DNA of 64,000 nt from positions 1 through 64,000 of the forward strand of contig NZ_WMEF01000015.1 in the NCBI RefSeq assembly GCF_009724685.1, written 5' to 3'. The notes under the pieces were generated by a model. It was not told where the DNA came from and did no database searches. It was given only the letters and a program-made list of their open reading frames with translations. This document shows positions 24,582-34,682 of this stretch, in pieces (positions within the stretch are counted from its first letter, which is position 1; every line of letters starts with the position of its first letter). Position numbers and translations under genes: made by a program. Source of the DNA: Lysinibacillus cavernae (GTDB lineage: Bacteria; Bacillota; Bacilli; Bacillales_A; Planococcaceae).

Positions 24582-25461
24582 GCATACAATGCACGTATTA
24601 CAGGATGTATCAGAACACAAAGAAGCAATTATTCAAAAGGTTCGACAACAAATACAGCAAGAGCCTTTTCCGTCTGAGCCAAAATGGACGTATCGTGCAG
24701 TCACCATCATGATTACTTGCTCTATTTTATTATTCATTGCCTGGCAAGCAGCACAACCATTGGACCAGCTTGCGACAGAGGTAACGGATGAGGAGAAGAT
24801 ACTTACATTCACTGATTTATTTCAAACAGAGGTAGAAGGAACAGCTACCACATACAGTCAGTATTTTCAATTAGCTGATCAACTCAATCAGCGCGAAAAT
24901 ATAAAGTTTTATGCACCACTTCAAGGTTTCAAGGCTATGCAAGAAGTAGCAACTACGATGGGGGATGCCGTTCATCTAATAGATCCTGAAAATCTCCCAT
25001 TTAAAGCAAATATTCAAGAGGTCTATGCGGTAACATCGGATATGAAAGATGGTAGTCTACAAAAGCAATTTCAATTTAGCTATAAAGAAAAGTCTCTCAC
25101 TGGTGTGGATTTACAATATGTTCATTTTACTGTAACTAATGTAGCTAGCAACCCTTTAGCAAACCGTGAAATTACTGAAAATATCGAGAGTATTGAAGGG
25201 AGTAATCTCAAGAATGTAGGCATTAATTTTATAAACCCAATGTATTATCGAGAGATGACACCAGAATTGGGTTTTGTTTACATGTACTATAATTACGATG
25301 AAGCAGCCAAGCGAATTTTTCATATGACTACTAGAGCCAATGAATTTTATACGTACTATAACGGCTATGTCTATCATATCGGTTATCAATTAAATGGGGA
25401 CCGACAAAAGGTTCAAGAAAAAATGACAAGCATCGTAAGGGAGTTTATTCTTGGCGATTAG
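24574..25461 (+). CDS. Putative membrane-bound anti-sigma factor
   Basis: A 295-residue protein with a cytoplasmic N-terminus of about 40 residues, one membrane helix (AVTIMITCSILLFIAWQAA) and a large extracytoplasmic domain. Start ATG 24574 has GGAGGTG 7 nt upstream and overlaps the sigma gene, so synthesis is coupled. Position, coupling and topology suggest an anti-sigma factor; there is no zinc HxxxCxxC motif. Signal and release mechanism unknown. Confidence 0.65.
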   Translation: MDKHTMHVLQDVSEHKEAIIQKVRQQIQQEPFPSEPKWTYRAVTIMITCSILLFIAWQAAQPLDQLATEVTDEEKILTFTDLFQTEVEGTATTYSQYFQLADQLNQRENIKFYAPLQGFKAMQEVATTMGDAVHLIDPENLPFKANIQEVYAVTSDMKDGSLQKQFQFSYKEKSLTGVDLQYVHFTVTNVASNPLANREITENIESIEGSNLKNVGINFINPMYYREMTPELGFVYMYYNYDEAAKRIFHMTTRANEFYTYYNGYVYHIGYQLNGDRQKVQEKMTSIVREFILGD

Positions 25462-25524
25462 CTTGTAGAGACATTCCATGTTAACTAGTATAAAATGGTA
25501 GAAATAAGGGATGGGGGTTCAAAA

Positions 25525-26061
25525 ATGACGGTGGCACAAACTTATTTACATGTGGTCCAAAAAAGATTTAAAAGTGTGAAAGAGTTAGGCGATAAAGCAC
25601 TTGCCCAATTAGAGGAGACACAATTGCACTGGTCGTATAATGAAGAATCCAATAGTATTGCGGTCATTGTGAAGCATGTAAGTGGCAATATGATTTCACG
25701 CTGGACGGACTTTTTAACGACAGATGGGGAAAAGCCTACTAGAAATCGAGACGATGAATTTATGGATAGTCTACACACCAAAGAAGCCATTATTGTAGCT
25801 TGGGAAAAGGGCTGGCAAGTATTTTTAGATGCTTTAGCAAATTTGGCGGAGTCTGATTTGCAGGGACATGTCACAATTAGAGGTGAACGGCTAGAGGTGA
25901 TGGATGCGATTGAAAGACAGATGGCACATTATGCGCAGCATGTTGGCCAAATCATTTATATCGCGAAACAAGTAAAGGGCTCTGATTGGCAAACGCTAAG
26001 TATACCAAAAGGACAGTCGCAAGCCTTTACAGAGGCCATGCTCGACAAACATCAACAATAA
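25525..26061 (+). CDS. DUF1572 / DinB-like protein
   Basis: A 178-residue helical-bundle protein of the DUF1572 family in the DinB/YfiT superfamily. Likely metal ligands are His in VIVKHVSGNM, and the C-terminal RQMAHYAQHVGQIIYIAK (two His spaced four apart). Such proteins may be thiol-dependent enzymes (bacillithiol transferase-like), but the reaction is unknown here. Start ATG 25525 follows a GGGGG site. Single-gene unit. Confidence 0.82.
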   Translation: MTVAQTYLHVVQKRFKSVKELGDKALAQLEETQLHWSYNEESNSIAVIVKHVSGNMISRWTDFLTTDGEKPTRNRDDEFMDSLHTKEAIIVAWEKGWQVFLDALANLAESDLQGHVTIRGERLEVMDAIERQMAHYAQHVGQIIYIAKQVKGSDWQTLSIPKGQSQAFTEAMLDKHQQ

Positions 26062-26067
26062 ATAAGG

Positions 26068-26105
26068 AAGATCGTAGCAATCATCAATCGCTACGATCTT
26101 TTTTT
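26068..26105. terminator. Terminator between DUF1572 gene and caspase-like gene
   Basis: AAGATCGTAGC pairs perfectly with GCTACGATCTT over an 11-nt loop, then T5. It lies between two convergent genes. Confidence 0.88.
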
Positions 26106-26658
26106 ATGCTAGATAAAGCTTATACAGGGCAGTTTCTGAGTCGATAGCTTGAGCTAATTCAAATGCTTCCTGCTGATTTTTTTGATTCGTGATGACTTCA
26201 TAGAAAAAACGAATGAGAAACATGAGATTCGCGTTACCCTCTATATAATCATCAGGTGCTAAGTAGGAGTGACAGCCACTCTCTAAAAAGGCAGAAGCTA
26301 GCTGCTGCCAACCTAATGTACAGCCTGCTGCAATGATTTTCACGCCCTGTAGCTGACAATAGGATCGGACATCCTGAGGTCCAAAGTATATACTTTTTGG
26401 TTCATTGTCTTCATACACATCTTCGCCTAACTCAGGTAAACAAAATCGTCCTTCATCGCCATGGAAATTCAAAATAAGATAGTCCATTTTGTTGTGAAGG
26501 TCATTCCCAGACAAGACATCAATTAAATCATTCGGTCTTCCGATTAAATGAAGCGTCACACTTGCACCAAAGGACTCAAGGGCTGCTCTGATGGCCATCG
26601 ATTCGAAATCACAATCAGGTCCTACTGCTATATTGATATATAATTCAGGCTTACTCAT
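26104..26658 (-). CDS. Small stand-alone caspase-like (clan CD/CHAT-type) protein
   Basis: A 184-residue soluble protein. I read a caspase-like catalytic pattern: His66 in a hydrophobic strand followed by HG (YLILNFHGDEG), and Cys113 after a second strand (VKIIAAGCTLG). Downstream, LASAFLESGCHSYLAPDDYI and FLIRFFYEVI parallel the AFLxAG...VDD...FY pattern of CHAT proteases. The protein is only the protease core; there is no TPR, sensor or membrane part. Start ATG 26658 follows GGAGGTG by 9 nt (alternative 26664). Assignment is by motif only; an inactive structural relative is possible. Confidence 0.5.
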   Translation of the reverse strand: MSKPELYINIAVGPDCDFESMAIRAALESFGASVTLHLIGRPNDLIDVLSGNDLHNKMDYLILNFHGDEGRFCLPELGEDVYEDNEPKSIYFGPQDVRSYCQLQGVKIIAAGCTLGWQQLASAFLESGCHSYLAPDDYIEGNANLMFLIRFFYEVITNQKNQQEAFELAQAIDSETALYKLYLA

Positions 26659-27071
26659 ATTCATCTCCACCTCCATGATTAGTATAAATGAAAGTTATTG
26701 GATGAGTAAACTGTATATAGAAATAAATACTATATATGTAAAATGTGTTGAGGGGAGGCTAAATATACATTTTTACTTTTCGTTATTCTGAGTACTAGCA
26801 CTCTTCTACTATTTATTTACAATGGAAGGCTGCAAAGAGGGGTTTCTTCTAAAATAATCCCATTCTTTTGGTTTTATCTCTACGGTTTCCAAATATTTTT
26901 TACCTATTTAAACTAGCGATATAGTGGATATTATTGTCAATAGATTGAACGTGGAATTCTTATTTTTGTTAAATTTTAGCGTTAATTTATGAGAATGGTT
27001 GTATATTATATAGGTTAATAGGTTTAGGTAGGATATACTCAAGGTGATTATAGGAGAATAGAGGGAATCAT
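26659..27071. other. 413-bp AT-rich intergenic region
   Basis: Divergent region between the caspase-like gene and the first chemoreceptor. It contains the RBS of the former and several TATA-like stretches (for example TATATTATATAGG near 27003) before the latter, but no promoter I can place firmly. No SigD-type motility promoter (TAAA-N15-GCCGATAT) was found. No small gene or hairpin terminator seen. Confidence 0.4.
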
Positions 27072-28751
27072 ATGAGACTAACTGTGGAACGGAAACTGCA
27101 AATTGCTTTTGGAATTGTACTAGTCTTCTTGCTGCTCATAACTGGCATTGCTATGTACTACTTGACTAATAATAACCAGACACTAGCAGAAATAGAAGGT
27201 AATACGGAATTAATTCATTTATATCAAGATGTCTCGTTCCAAACTGTACGAGCAAATGCAGCGATCCGTGGCTATATATTATATGGTAAGGAAGACATGC
27301 TCAACAATCATCATGACATTCGCAATACCTTACATACGTCGATAAATCGTCTTCAGGAAATAAGCGATAACAATTCGGACTTTGAGCAGTTTTTACAACA
27401 GCTCGATGACTGGGAAAAGGCAATAGATGGGCAGATTGTCCCGTTGTATCAACGTGGAGAACATCAACAAGCACAACAAGTAGCTTTACCGATTTTAGGA
27501 GAAGGCTCTCAAAAATTGGTTGTCTTTGGAAAGACAATGGCAACTGCTCAACAACAAGATATGCAGGCACATATTGAGAGTACCAAGCAAAAAGGAGAAA
27601 GAAGTGGTATCGAAATTATGATACTAGCAGCTATATCTTTCTTTATTAGTATCATCATTGCGACAGTATTCGGCCGCCGTATTGCTAAAAGCATTCAGCT
27701 AACAGCTATCGAAATGGGTAAATTCTCAGAGGGGAATTTGCACGCCCATTTACAATTTAAAACAAAGGATGAGTTTGCACACTTAGCTGAATCCTTCAAT
27801 ATCATGTCTGAAAAGCTTCGACAAATGATGAAACAGGTAGGGAACTCCTCCGAGCAGGTAGCAGCCACATCGGAACAGCTAACTGCTAGTAGCATGGAGG
27901 TTACACAGGCGACAGAAGTGGTCACAGCATCCATTCATGACATTGCCCAAGGAATCGATCAGCAAGATACGTTAACAAGCGATGTACGGAATTTATCTGC
28001 TCATATTTTGAAGAAAATGAATGATATTTCCACAAGCATACAAAATGTCAATCATGCGACAGTCGAAACGAAAAATATGGCTAGTATAGGTCGTTCCTCT
28101 GTACATGATGTAACCGAACAAATGAATGAAATCTCCGCCAATACAAGCGAATTAAATACACGTGTACAGGATCTTGATGACAATACTGCTGCCATTGTAG
28201 CAGCTGTGAATGTCATTAAAAGTATTGCGACACAAACCAATCTATTAGCGATCAATGCCTCTATCGAAGCGGCACGAAGCGGTGAACATGGGAAAGGTTT
28301 TGCCGTTGTCGCAGAGGAAGTCCGCAAGCTAGCAGACGAGTCTAATTTGGCGGCAGTTGATATTGAAAAAGTGGTGGCACAAATTACTGATAGCACAAGA
28401 ATTATCGAAGAAGATATGGTCAACAGTAATGATTCTGTCCATGTCGGTCGTGAAAAGGTCGATGTGGCAAGAGATAATTTTATACAGATTGATGATGCTA
28501 TTAATGATGTACAAGGACAGACCGAGTTAGTGACCTCAGCCATTCGCACAATCCATCAGGATATTGAACAGTTAGTCAAAGAGATTGACTATATTAGTGA
28601 AGTGTCGATGAAATCCAGCCATCATGTACAAAGTGTTGCAGCCTCTTCAGAAGAGCAAACTGCGTCAATGGAGGAAGTTGCTGCTGCCTCTACACATCTA
28701 GCAAAAATGGCTATAGACCTACAAGAGTCCATCCAATCATTTAAATACTAA
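27072..28751 (+). CDS. Methyl-accepting chemotaxis protein (four-helix-bundle sensor)
   Basis: A 559-residue receptor. TM1 about 11-31, an external helical sensor of about 155 residues (4HB_MCP/CHASE3-like; includes [18 protein letters not shown]), TM2 about 185-203, HAMP about 205-255 and a cytoplasmic signalling domain whose tip contains [20 protein letters not shown]. The sequence ends SIQSFKY with no pentapeptide CheR tether. Ligand unknown. Single-gene unit followed by a terminator. Confidence 0.93.
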   Translation: MRLTVERKLQIAFGIVLVFLLLITGIAMYYLTNNNQTLAEIEGNTELIHLYQDVSFQTVRANAAIRGYILYGKEDMLNNHHDIRNTLHTSINRLQEISDNNSDFEQFLQQLDDWEKAIDGQIVPLYQRGEHQQAQQVALPILGEGSQKLVVFGKTMATAQQQDMQAHIESTKQKGERSGIEIMILAAISFFISIIIATVFGRRIAKSIQLTAIEMGKFSEGNLHAHLQFKTKDEFAHLAESFNIMSEKLRQMMKQVGNSSEQVAATSEQLTASSMEVTQATEVVTASIHDIAQGIDQQDTLTSDVRNLSAHILKKMNDISTSIQNVNHATVETKNMASIGRSSVHDVTEQMNEISANTSELNTRVQDLDDNTAAIVAAVNVIKSIATQTNLLAINASIEAARSGEHGKGFAVVAEEVRKLADESNLAAVDIEKVVAQITDSTRIIEEDMVNSNDSVHVGREKVDVARDNFIQIDDAINDVQGQTELVTSAIRTIHQDIEQLVKEIDYISEVSMKSSHHVQSVAASSEEQTASMEEVAAASTHLAKMAIDLQESIQSFKY

Positions 28752-28760
28752 ATCAAGCTT

Positions 28761-28804
28761 ACCCCTGAATGTCATCAATTTTATGGCATTTATAGGGGTT
28801 TTTT
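28761..28804 (+). terminator. Terminator after first chemoreceptor
   Basis: ACCCCT pairs with AGGGGT; an inner AATGTC/GGCATT stem extends it. Followed by TTTTTT. Confidence 0.75.
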
Positions 28805-29006
28805 ATTTATCTGTAAAACCTGAATAGTAAGAAAATCATAAAAGTAGTGTGAAAAAATATATTTCGTCCGATAAAAGCTTTGGGAGAAATGTAAAGCAGA
28901 TAAAGAAAGGGAAAGGTTGTGGAAAAATATCTGGCTTACTCAAAAATATAGCATGAAAAACATTTAGGATATTTTTTCACTTCAAGAAACAAAAGGAGAC
29001 TGATCT

Positions 29007-30968
29007 ATGAAAAAAATATTTAGCAGTTTTAAGGGCAAACTCTATACGCTGTTTGCACTAGTATTACTAATTCCTGTCATATCTGTTGGGAGTCTATCTT
29101 ATTTATCTGCAAGAGACTCTATTAAAGAAGAAATCTTATTTAGTGCCAATGAAAGTGTGGAAATTCTAAATAAGCTCATTGATAAAACCATTAGTGAAAA
29201 AATAAATGACATTAGTGTGATTAGTAGCGAAATAGACGCGCTACAGTATCAGCAATCACATGCATCTATGCTTTCAAAATTTCAGCAATATGCAAAGCAT
29301 AATCCAGACGTTTCAAGTATTTATATTGGCATGAATGACGGTGCATTTACGCAAGAGCCGTATTTGAACGATTCAGACTATAATCCATTAGACCGAGATT
29401 GGTATAAAGAAGCAACGGCCCTTAAGGGAGAAACGTTAATCACAAATCCTTACAAGGATGCGGGAACTGGAGATATGGTTGTGACAGTTGCTAAGCAGGT
29501 CAAGGATCATTCTGGGGTTGTGGCAATTGATATTAAACTAACAGACCTTCAAAAAATTGCAGATTCAATTCAAATCGGAAAAAATGGCTATTCCTCTATT
29601 TTTGGTGAAGACAATTTGGTCATCTCACACCCTACGCTAGAAGCGGGAGGAGAGCTGAAAGAAAGCTTCCTTGATCAAATGTACGAAAGCCCATCTGGCA
29701 CCTATGAATATAGCTTTGATGGCGATGACCGTATATTGTTCTATACGACAAATGAATTGACTAATTGGAAAATCACAGGAACAATTTTTGCTAAAGAAAT
29801 TGACGAGTCAGCTTCCTCAATTTTATATCATACAATTCTTGTGCTAGTAGCCGCTATTATTATAAGTTCCATCGTCTTTTATTTTGTAATGAAGGCTGTT
29901 ATTAAACCAATTAAAGCCTTAAAGGATAGTGCCGTTACAATTAGTAAAGGTGATCTGACAGAAACGGTAGCGATTACGTCGAACGATGAAATTGGACAAT
30001 TAGGACAAGCGTTTAATGATATGCAAGAAAGCTTACGAACAGTTATTCAAAAAATCGAACAAAATGCAGAGGAAGTTGCTTCTTCGGCAGAAGAACTAAC
30101 AGCCAATGCTAATCAGACAAGTATTGCAACAGAAAAAGTAGCCATTTCAATTCAAGATGTTGCATCAAGTGCAGATTCACAAACGATCAGTGCCAATAAA
30201 AATGCAGAGTCACTGCATGAGCTTTCAACAGCTATTTTTCATATTGCGGAAATTTCCTCTGCTGTTACGGACCTTTCACAGCACGCTACATCGCAAGCGG
30301 ATGAAGGTGGGCAAGCCGTTCAAAATACGAAGAATCAAATGCAGTCTATTCATTTATCTGTAGCGGATTCTAATGCGAAAATTCAGACATTACATGAACG
30401 CTCTCAGCAAATTACATCCATTTTAGATGTTATTACGAACATTGCGGATCAAACAAACTTACTGGCATTAAATGCAGCCATCGAGGCCGCAAGAGCAGGT
30501 GAGCATGGGAAAGGATTTGCTGTCGTGGCAGATGAAGTCCGCAAGTTGGCAGAGCAATCACAGGCATCGGCAAAACAAATTTTTGAGCTTATTCAAGGCA
30601 TTCAGCAAGAAACAGAGCAATCAGTTCGTATTATGGCGAAGGTGACAGAGGATGTGCAAAGTGGTTTGCATATTTCTGATGAAGCCATTACAAAATTCAG
30701 CGTAATTATGGCAAGTATGAATGAAATTACACCTAAAATGGAGGAAGTATCTTCTGCTTCTGAGCAAATGTCAGCAGGTGTCCAAGAGGTAGCAGCGGTT
30801 ACAGAGGATTTGGCATTCTCAGCTAAAGGCAATGCGACTGCGTCTGAGGATGTAGCTGCATCAACAGAGGAACAATTAGCTTCAATGGAAGAAATCAACG
30901 CCTCTGCACAAGCACTCGCACATATGGCAGATGAATTAAAGCAACTGATTAGTCAGTTTAAATATTAA
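29007..30968 (+). CDS. Methyl-accepting chemotaxis protein with dCache sensor (amino-acid type)
   Basis: A 653-residue receptor like B. subtilis McpB/McpC/TlpA: TM1 about 13-33, external dCache_1 domain about 40-275, TM2 about 280-305, HAMP, then a signalling domain with [20 protein letters not shown] at the tip. In the membrane-distal Cache module Y125, R130, W132, Y133 and D175 have the spacing of the published amino-acid-binding dCache motif (Y..R.WY....D). This suggests an amino acid ligand. RBS AAAGGAG. Single-gene unit. Confidence 0.93.
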   Translation: MKKIFSSFKGKLYTLFALVLLIPVISVGSLSYLSARDSIKEEILFSANESVEILNKLIDKTISEKINDISVISSEIDALQYQQSHASMLSKFQQYAKHNPDVSSIYIGMNDGAFTQEPYLNDSDYNPLDRDWYKEATALKGETLITNPYKDAGTGDMVVTVAKQVKDHSGVVAIDIKLTDLQKIADSIQIGKNGYSSIFGEDNLVISHPTLEAGGELKESFLDQMYESPSGTYEYSFDGDDRILFYTTNELTNWKITGTIFAKEIDESASSILYHTILVLVAAIIISSIVFYFVMKAVIKPIKALKDSAVTISKGDLTETVAITSNDEIGQLGQAFNDMQESLRTVIQKIEQNAEEVASSAEELTANANQTSIATEKVAISIQDVASSADSQTISANKNAESLHELSTAIFHIAEISSAVTDLSQHATSQADEGGQAVQNTKNQMQSIHLSVADSNAKIQTLHERSQQITSILDVITNIADQTNLLALNAAIEAARAGEHGKGFAVVADEVRKLAEQSQASAKQIFELIQGIQQETEQSVRIMAKVTEDVQSGLHISDEAITKFSVIMASMNEITPKMEEVSSASEQMSAGVQEVAAVTEDLAFSAKGNATASEDVAASTEEQLASMEEINASAQALAHMADELKQLISQFKY

Positions 30969-30973
30969 AGCAC

Positions 30974-31007
30974 AACGCCACTCCTTTAGCTTAAAAGGAG
31001 TGGCGTT
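30974..31007. terminator. Terminator between chemoreceptor and alsT-like gene
   Basis: AACGCCACTCCTTT pairs with AAAGGAGTGGCGTT over a 6-nt loop. It lies between convergent stop codons; the T-tracts are weak on both sides. Confidence 0.75.
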
Positions 31008-31013
31008 ATGTTG

Positions 31014-32408
31014 TTAGCGATCTTCTTCCCAACAATCAGTGTTTTTTAATGTTGGAATTGATTTTGCATAAAAGACTGGGTTCTTGCCTGCTTTGCGTTG
31101 TTTCGTAAAGTCATCCAACACGAGGAAGGCAATTTTGCCGAGAATCATAATAATGGAAATATTGATGAGAGCCATGAGCCCCATAAATAAGTCAGCTAAG
31201 TTCCACACAAGTTGTACTTGAGCCATAGAGCCAAACATTACCATGGCTAATACTAAAATACGATAGCTAAACATCCAACCTTTATGTGCATTCAAAAATT
31301 CAATATTGGATTCACCATAATAATAGTTACCGATAATGGAACTGAAGGCAAAGAAGATGATGGAAATAGCAATAAAGTAAGGAGCCCATTCACCAACATG
31401 GACAGCTAAAGAATTTTGCGTCAAAATTATGCCGTTGCTTTCACCTTTATCATATAAGCCAGCTAAAATAATGATAAAAGCTGTCGCCGTACAAATCATA
31501 ATCGTATCAAAAAAGACACCTAAACTTTGCACAAGCCCCTGCTTGGCAGGATGTGAGGTATTGGCAGTAGCTGCTGCATTTGGCACACTACCCATCCCAG
31601 CTTCATTGGAAAATAACCCACGACGTACACCTTGCATGATAGCAACTCCGATTGCGCCACCAGCAGCTTCTTGTAGGCCAAATGCGTGTGTGAAAATTAG
31701 TTTAAAGACATTCGGAATTTCCGATAAATTTGTCACCACAACAAAAAGAGCTACAAGTAAATAGAAGATGGCCATGACAGGTACAAGAATTTGTGTAACC
31801 TTCACAATTCGATGTACGCCACCAAAAATAATTAACGCTGTTAATACAACAAGCATTATGCCAATGGCTTTTGGACTAATATCAAAAGCTTCCCCAACGG
31901 AAGTAGCGATTGTATTGGACTGTACAGCATTGAAGATAAATCCGAAGCTTAATGTTAATAGAATACTAAAGATAATGCCTAGCTTTCTTTGCCCTAATGC
32001 CTTTTCTATATAGTAGGCAGGCCCACCTCGGAATGTCTCGCCATCCTTTACTTTATACACCTGTGCTAATGTACTTTCAATGAAGGCTGTTGCCATCCCT
32101 AAAATAGCAATAATCCACATCCAAAAGACTGCACCTGGTCCACCTACACCAATGGCTAAAGCAACACCAGTAATATTACCTGTGCCGACACGAGAAGCAG
32201 CACTAATCGTAAAGGCTTGGAACGGTGATACACCCGACTCGCCCTCTCTTTTTTCTACAATTAAACGAAACATTTCAGGAAAAAGACGAATTTGTACAAA
32301 CTTCGTACCAAATGAAAAATATAGCCCTGCTGCTAAAAGTAAGATAATCAGGATATATGTCCATAAAATATTATTTCCGCTATCAACAATAGTTGAAATC
32401 CATTCCAT
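31014..32408 (-). CDS. alsT: Alanine/glycine:cation symporter (AlsT/AgcS family)
   Basis: A 464-residue protein with about eleven membrane segments. Diagnostic AGCS motifs: FQAFTISAASRVGTGNITGV near residue 65, GGPGAVFWMW, ETFRGGPAYYIEKALG, and FSNEAGMGSVPNAAATANTS in the second half. It imports alanine, glycine or glutamine with sodium. GGAGGG precedes the ATG. Position upstream of and divergent from the peptide-recycling cluster may be coincidental, though D-/L-Ala is a product of that pathway. Confidence 0.93.
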   Translation of the reverse strand: MEWISTIVDSGNNILWTYILIILLLAAGLYFSFGTKFVQIRLFPEMFRLIVEKREGESGVSPFQAFTISAASRVGTGNITGVALAIGVGGPGAVFWMWIIAILGMATAFIESTLAQVYKVKDGETFRGGPAYYIEKALGQRKLGIIFSILLTLSFGFIFNAVQSNTIATSVGEAFDISPKAIGIMLVVLTALIIFGGVHRIVKVTQILVPVMAIFYLLVALFVVVTNLSEIPNVFKLIFTHAFGLQEAAGGAIGVAIMQGVRRGLFSNEAGMGSVPNAAATANTSHPAKQGLVQSLGVFFDTIMICTATAFIIILAGLYDKGESNGIILTQNSLAVHVGEWAPYFIAISIIFFAFSSIIGNYYYGESNIEFLNAHKGWMFSYRILVLAMVMFGSMAQVQLVWNLADLFMGLMALINISIIMILGKIAFLVLDDFTKQRKAGKNPVFYAKSIPTLKNTDCWEEDR

Positions 32409-32657
32409 AAGTTGTCCCTCCTTTCACAGTACGCTTTAGTCTACACTGTTTTTTTATGAAAAATCAACTTTTCTAAAATAATGAATTGCGATAAAATTTT
32501 GATATTTATAAATTTAAAGTTAGATATTTTACTCTTAAATAATATTTTTTAGAAAAATCAATAATTTTTTCTTCGAGACAGGATTTCTTTGGAATTGAAT
32601 TTGGAAAATTCTCTTATTTCAGGCGTATAATAATAGATTAAAAGGAGTGTGATTTTG

Positions 32658-33356
32658 ATGAAAACGATTGGTTTAATTGGTGGTATGAGCTGGGAATCCT
32701 CCGCGGAATATTATAGGCTCATAAACGAGCAAGTAAAACATCAGCTAGGAGGTCTACATTCTGCCAAATGTATTTTGTATAGTGTAGATTTCCAGCAAAT
32801 CGAGCATTTTCAAGCTAGGGGAGAGTGGGACGAAGCTGGTCATGTCCTTGCACAAGCGGCGCAATCACTTGAGCGTGCAGGTGCAGATTTACTCATTATT
32901 TGTACGAATACGATGCACAAGGTCATTGATGTCATCGAGGCGGCCATCACAATCCCGATTTTACATATTGCGGATGCAACGGCTAGACAAATTAAAGAGG
33001 CAGGATTACAGAAAATAGCACTCCTTGGCACTATGTATACAATGGAGCAGGAATTTTATAAGGCTAGGGTGGAGGGATTTGGTATTGACGTTATTGTGCC
33101 AGACAAGATTGCACGAATGGAGGTAAACCGTATTATTTATGAAGAATTGTGTTTGGGCAACATTGTATCTGCCTCTAAATCGTACTATATGCAAATCATC
33201 GACGAGCTTGTGAAAGCAGGAGCACAAGGAGTGATTCTAGGCTGTACGGAGATTGGTCTACTTATTCAGCAGGAGGATGTCCACGTTCCAGTATTTGATA
33301 CAGCCGCCATCCATGCACAGGCTGCAGTATCGATAGCTATTCAGGAGGAGACGTAA
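32658..33356 (+). CDS. Aspartate/glutamate racemase family protein
   Basis: A 232-residue cofactor-independent racemase. GLIGGMSWESSAEYYRLINE at the N-terminus, first catalytic Cys in LIICTNTMHK, second in GVILGCTEIGLL, so both Cys of the active pair are present. Start ATG 32658 has AAGGAG 10 nt upstream; a GTG 9 nt earlier overlaps the site. First gene of a cluster processing peptidoglycan-type peptides, so it may interconvert D- and L-Asp/Glu released there. 1-nt gap to the next gene. Confidence 0.9.
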   Translation: MKTIGLIGGMSWESSAEYYRLINEQVKHQLGGLHSAKCILYSVDFQQIEHFQARGEWDEAGHVLAQAAQSLERAGADLLIICTNTMHKVIDVIEAAITIPILHIADATARQIKEAGLQKIALLGTMYTMEQEFYKARVEGFGIDVIVPDKIARMEVNRIIYEELCLGNIVSASKSYYMQIIDELVKAGAQGVILGCTEIGLLIQQEDVHVPVFDTAAIHAQAAVSIAIQEET

Positions 33357-33357
33357 T

Positions 33358-34416
33358 ATGCAAGGAAAAATAAGACAATGGGGCATTGAAATTGGCTCGT
33401 TACCAGTAGGAACGAAAAACTGTATTACCGATGTAGCAGGCGTACAAGTTGGGCATGTCACATTAGATGAGCCAGTAAATCAGGATGGAGCTTATGCATG
33501 TACAGGCGTCACAGCGATTTTACCGCATGGAGGCAATTTATTTCAGCAAAAGGTGACAGCGGCAAGCTATGTACTGAATGGTTTTGGAAAAACAACGGGG
33601 CTTGTGCAAGTGAATGAGCTTGGTGTGATTGAATCACCTATTATGTTAACCAATACTTTTGGCGTGCCAGCCGTTATGCAAGGAACACTGCGCTATATGT
33701 TGGACATGAATGAAGACATTGGACTAACAACTGGAACAATTAATCTCGTTGTAGGCGAATGTAATGATAGTTATTTAAATTCGATCAGGGCTTGTCCAGT
33801 GACACCTGAGCAGGCTATTGAAGCTATTCGTCAAGCTTCTAATCAGACGGCACAGGAAGGGGCAATTGGTGCAGGAAAAGGGATGATGTGTTTTGGCTAT
33901 AAAGGGGGGATTGGTTCATCTTCCCGCATTGTTAAAATAGAACAAAGTGAGGTTAGCTATACAGTAGGCTGTATGGTACTTAGCAATTTTGGACAAAGCT
34001 CTGAGTTTATTGCCGAGCGTTACGTAACCTCAAATACGCAAAGTCAATCGACCTTATCTCCGACAGATGGTTCGATTATTATTGTTCTTGCGACAGATGC
34101 TCCACTTAGCAGCCGTCAACTAAAACGAGTGCTTAAACGTTGCGGTATAGGTCTAGGACGGACAGGCAGCCATTATTCACATGGAAGTGGCGATATTGTT
34201 ATTGGTTTTACGACTGCACACAGTATTCCACATGTCACAGATCAACTTGTCGAAACACGGACACAGATACGTGAGGATCATCCAGTTATGAATCAGTTGT
34301 TTACCGCTGCTGCTGAAGCGACAGAGGAAGCTATTATCAATTCACTTTCACAGGCACAGACTACGATTGGTCGCAATGGGCATACAGTTGAAGCCTACTC
34401 ATTTAAAAAAGCATAG
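33358..34416 (+). CDS. S58 family (DmpA/BapA-type) aminopeptidase
   Basis: A 352-residue N-terminal-nucleophile peptidase precursor of the DmpA family. Marks: NCITDVAGVQVGHVTL near the N-terminus, GAIGAGKGMMCFGYKGGIG followed by SSSRI in the middle, and SIIIVLATDAPLSSRQLKR-like sequence after the expected autocleavage site (before a Ser). DmpA enzymes release N-terminal D-Ala, L-amino acids or beta-amino acids, which suits D-amino-acid peptides. It follows the racemase gene by 1 nt and ends before a strong terminator. Confidence 0.88.
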   Translation: MQGKIRQWGIEIGSLPVGTKNCITDVAGVQVGHVTLDEPVNQDGAYACTGVTAILPHGGNLFQQKVTAASYVLNGFGKTTGLVQVNELGVIESPIMLTNTFGVPAVMQGTLRYMLDMNEDIGLTTGTINLVVGECNDSYLNSIRACPVTPEQAIEAIRQASNQTAQEGAIGAGKGMMCFGYKGGIGSSSRIVKIEQSEVSYTVGCMVLSNFGQSSEFIAERYVTSNTQSQSTLSPTDGSIIIVLATDAPLSSRQLKRVLKRCGIGLGRTGSHYSHGSGDIVIGFTTAHSIPHVTDQLVETRTQIREDHPVMNQLFTAAAEATEEAIINSLSQAQTTIGRNGHTVEAYSFKKA

Positions 34417-34420
34417 CGAG

Positions 34421-34462
34421 AAAAGTTATTGAGACATAAACAACGTTTCAATAACTTTTTTT
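34421..34462 (+). terminator. Terminator after racemase-DmpA pair
   Basis: AAAAGTTATTGA pairs with TCAATAACTTTT, loop of 15 nt, followed by further T. It separates the first two genes from the VanX-DppA-transport unit. Confidence 0.85.
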
Positions 34463-34682
34463 GTGCAATAAAAACAGCATTCGGCATTTTTTTAGCATGA
34501 GTGAGCAGTGCTACGAATAAAATCCTTAAATAGAGGATAAAGGAAGTATTTCGACCAACTTTTGACGTAATGTGTGTCATTGTAAGAGAATAACCAGTAT
34601 CTTGTAATTATTCTTTTTTTATCTAGTCAATGTTATAGAGATATGATACTATTCATTTTAAAAAACTGAATTATCTAAAAAT

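Noticed and set aside
24437-24628. Minus-strand frame over the junction of the sigma and anti-sigma-like genes
   Set aside because: It overlaps two well-supported coupled genes and has no start signals.
27695-28549. Minus-strand frames opposite both chemoreceptor genes (here and around 30602-30898)
   Set aside because: Antisense frames of Ser/Ala/Thr-rich coding sequence; no SD and no promoter.
28860-28880. Possible SigD motility promoter before the second chemoreceptor (CCGATAAA)
   Set aside because: The -10-like CCGATAA is present, but no TAAA occurs about 15 nt upstream, so the match is not adequate.
31429-32439. Plus-strand frames opposite the alsT-like gene
   Set aside because: Shadows of a membrane-protein gene on the other strand; low-complexity translations and no SD.
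34395-34580. 61-residue minus-strand frame after the DmpA-type gene
   Set aside because: It runs through the terminator hairpin, has no SD and no recognisable pattern.
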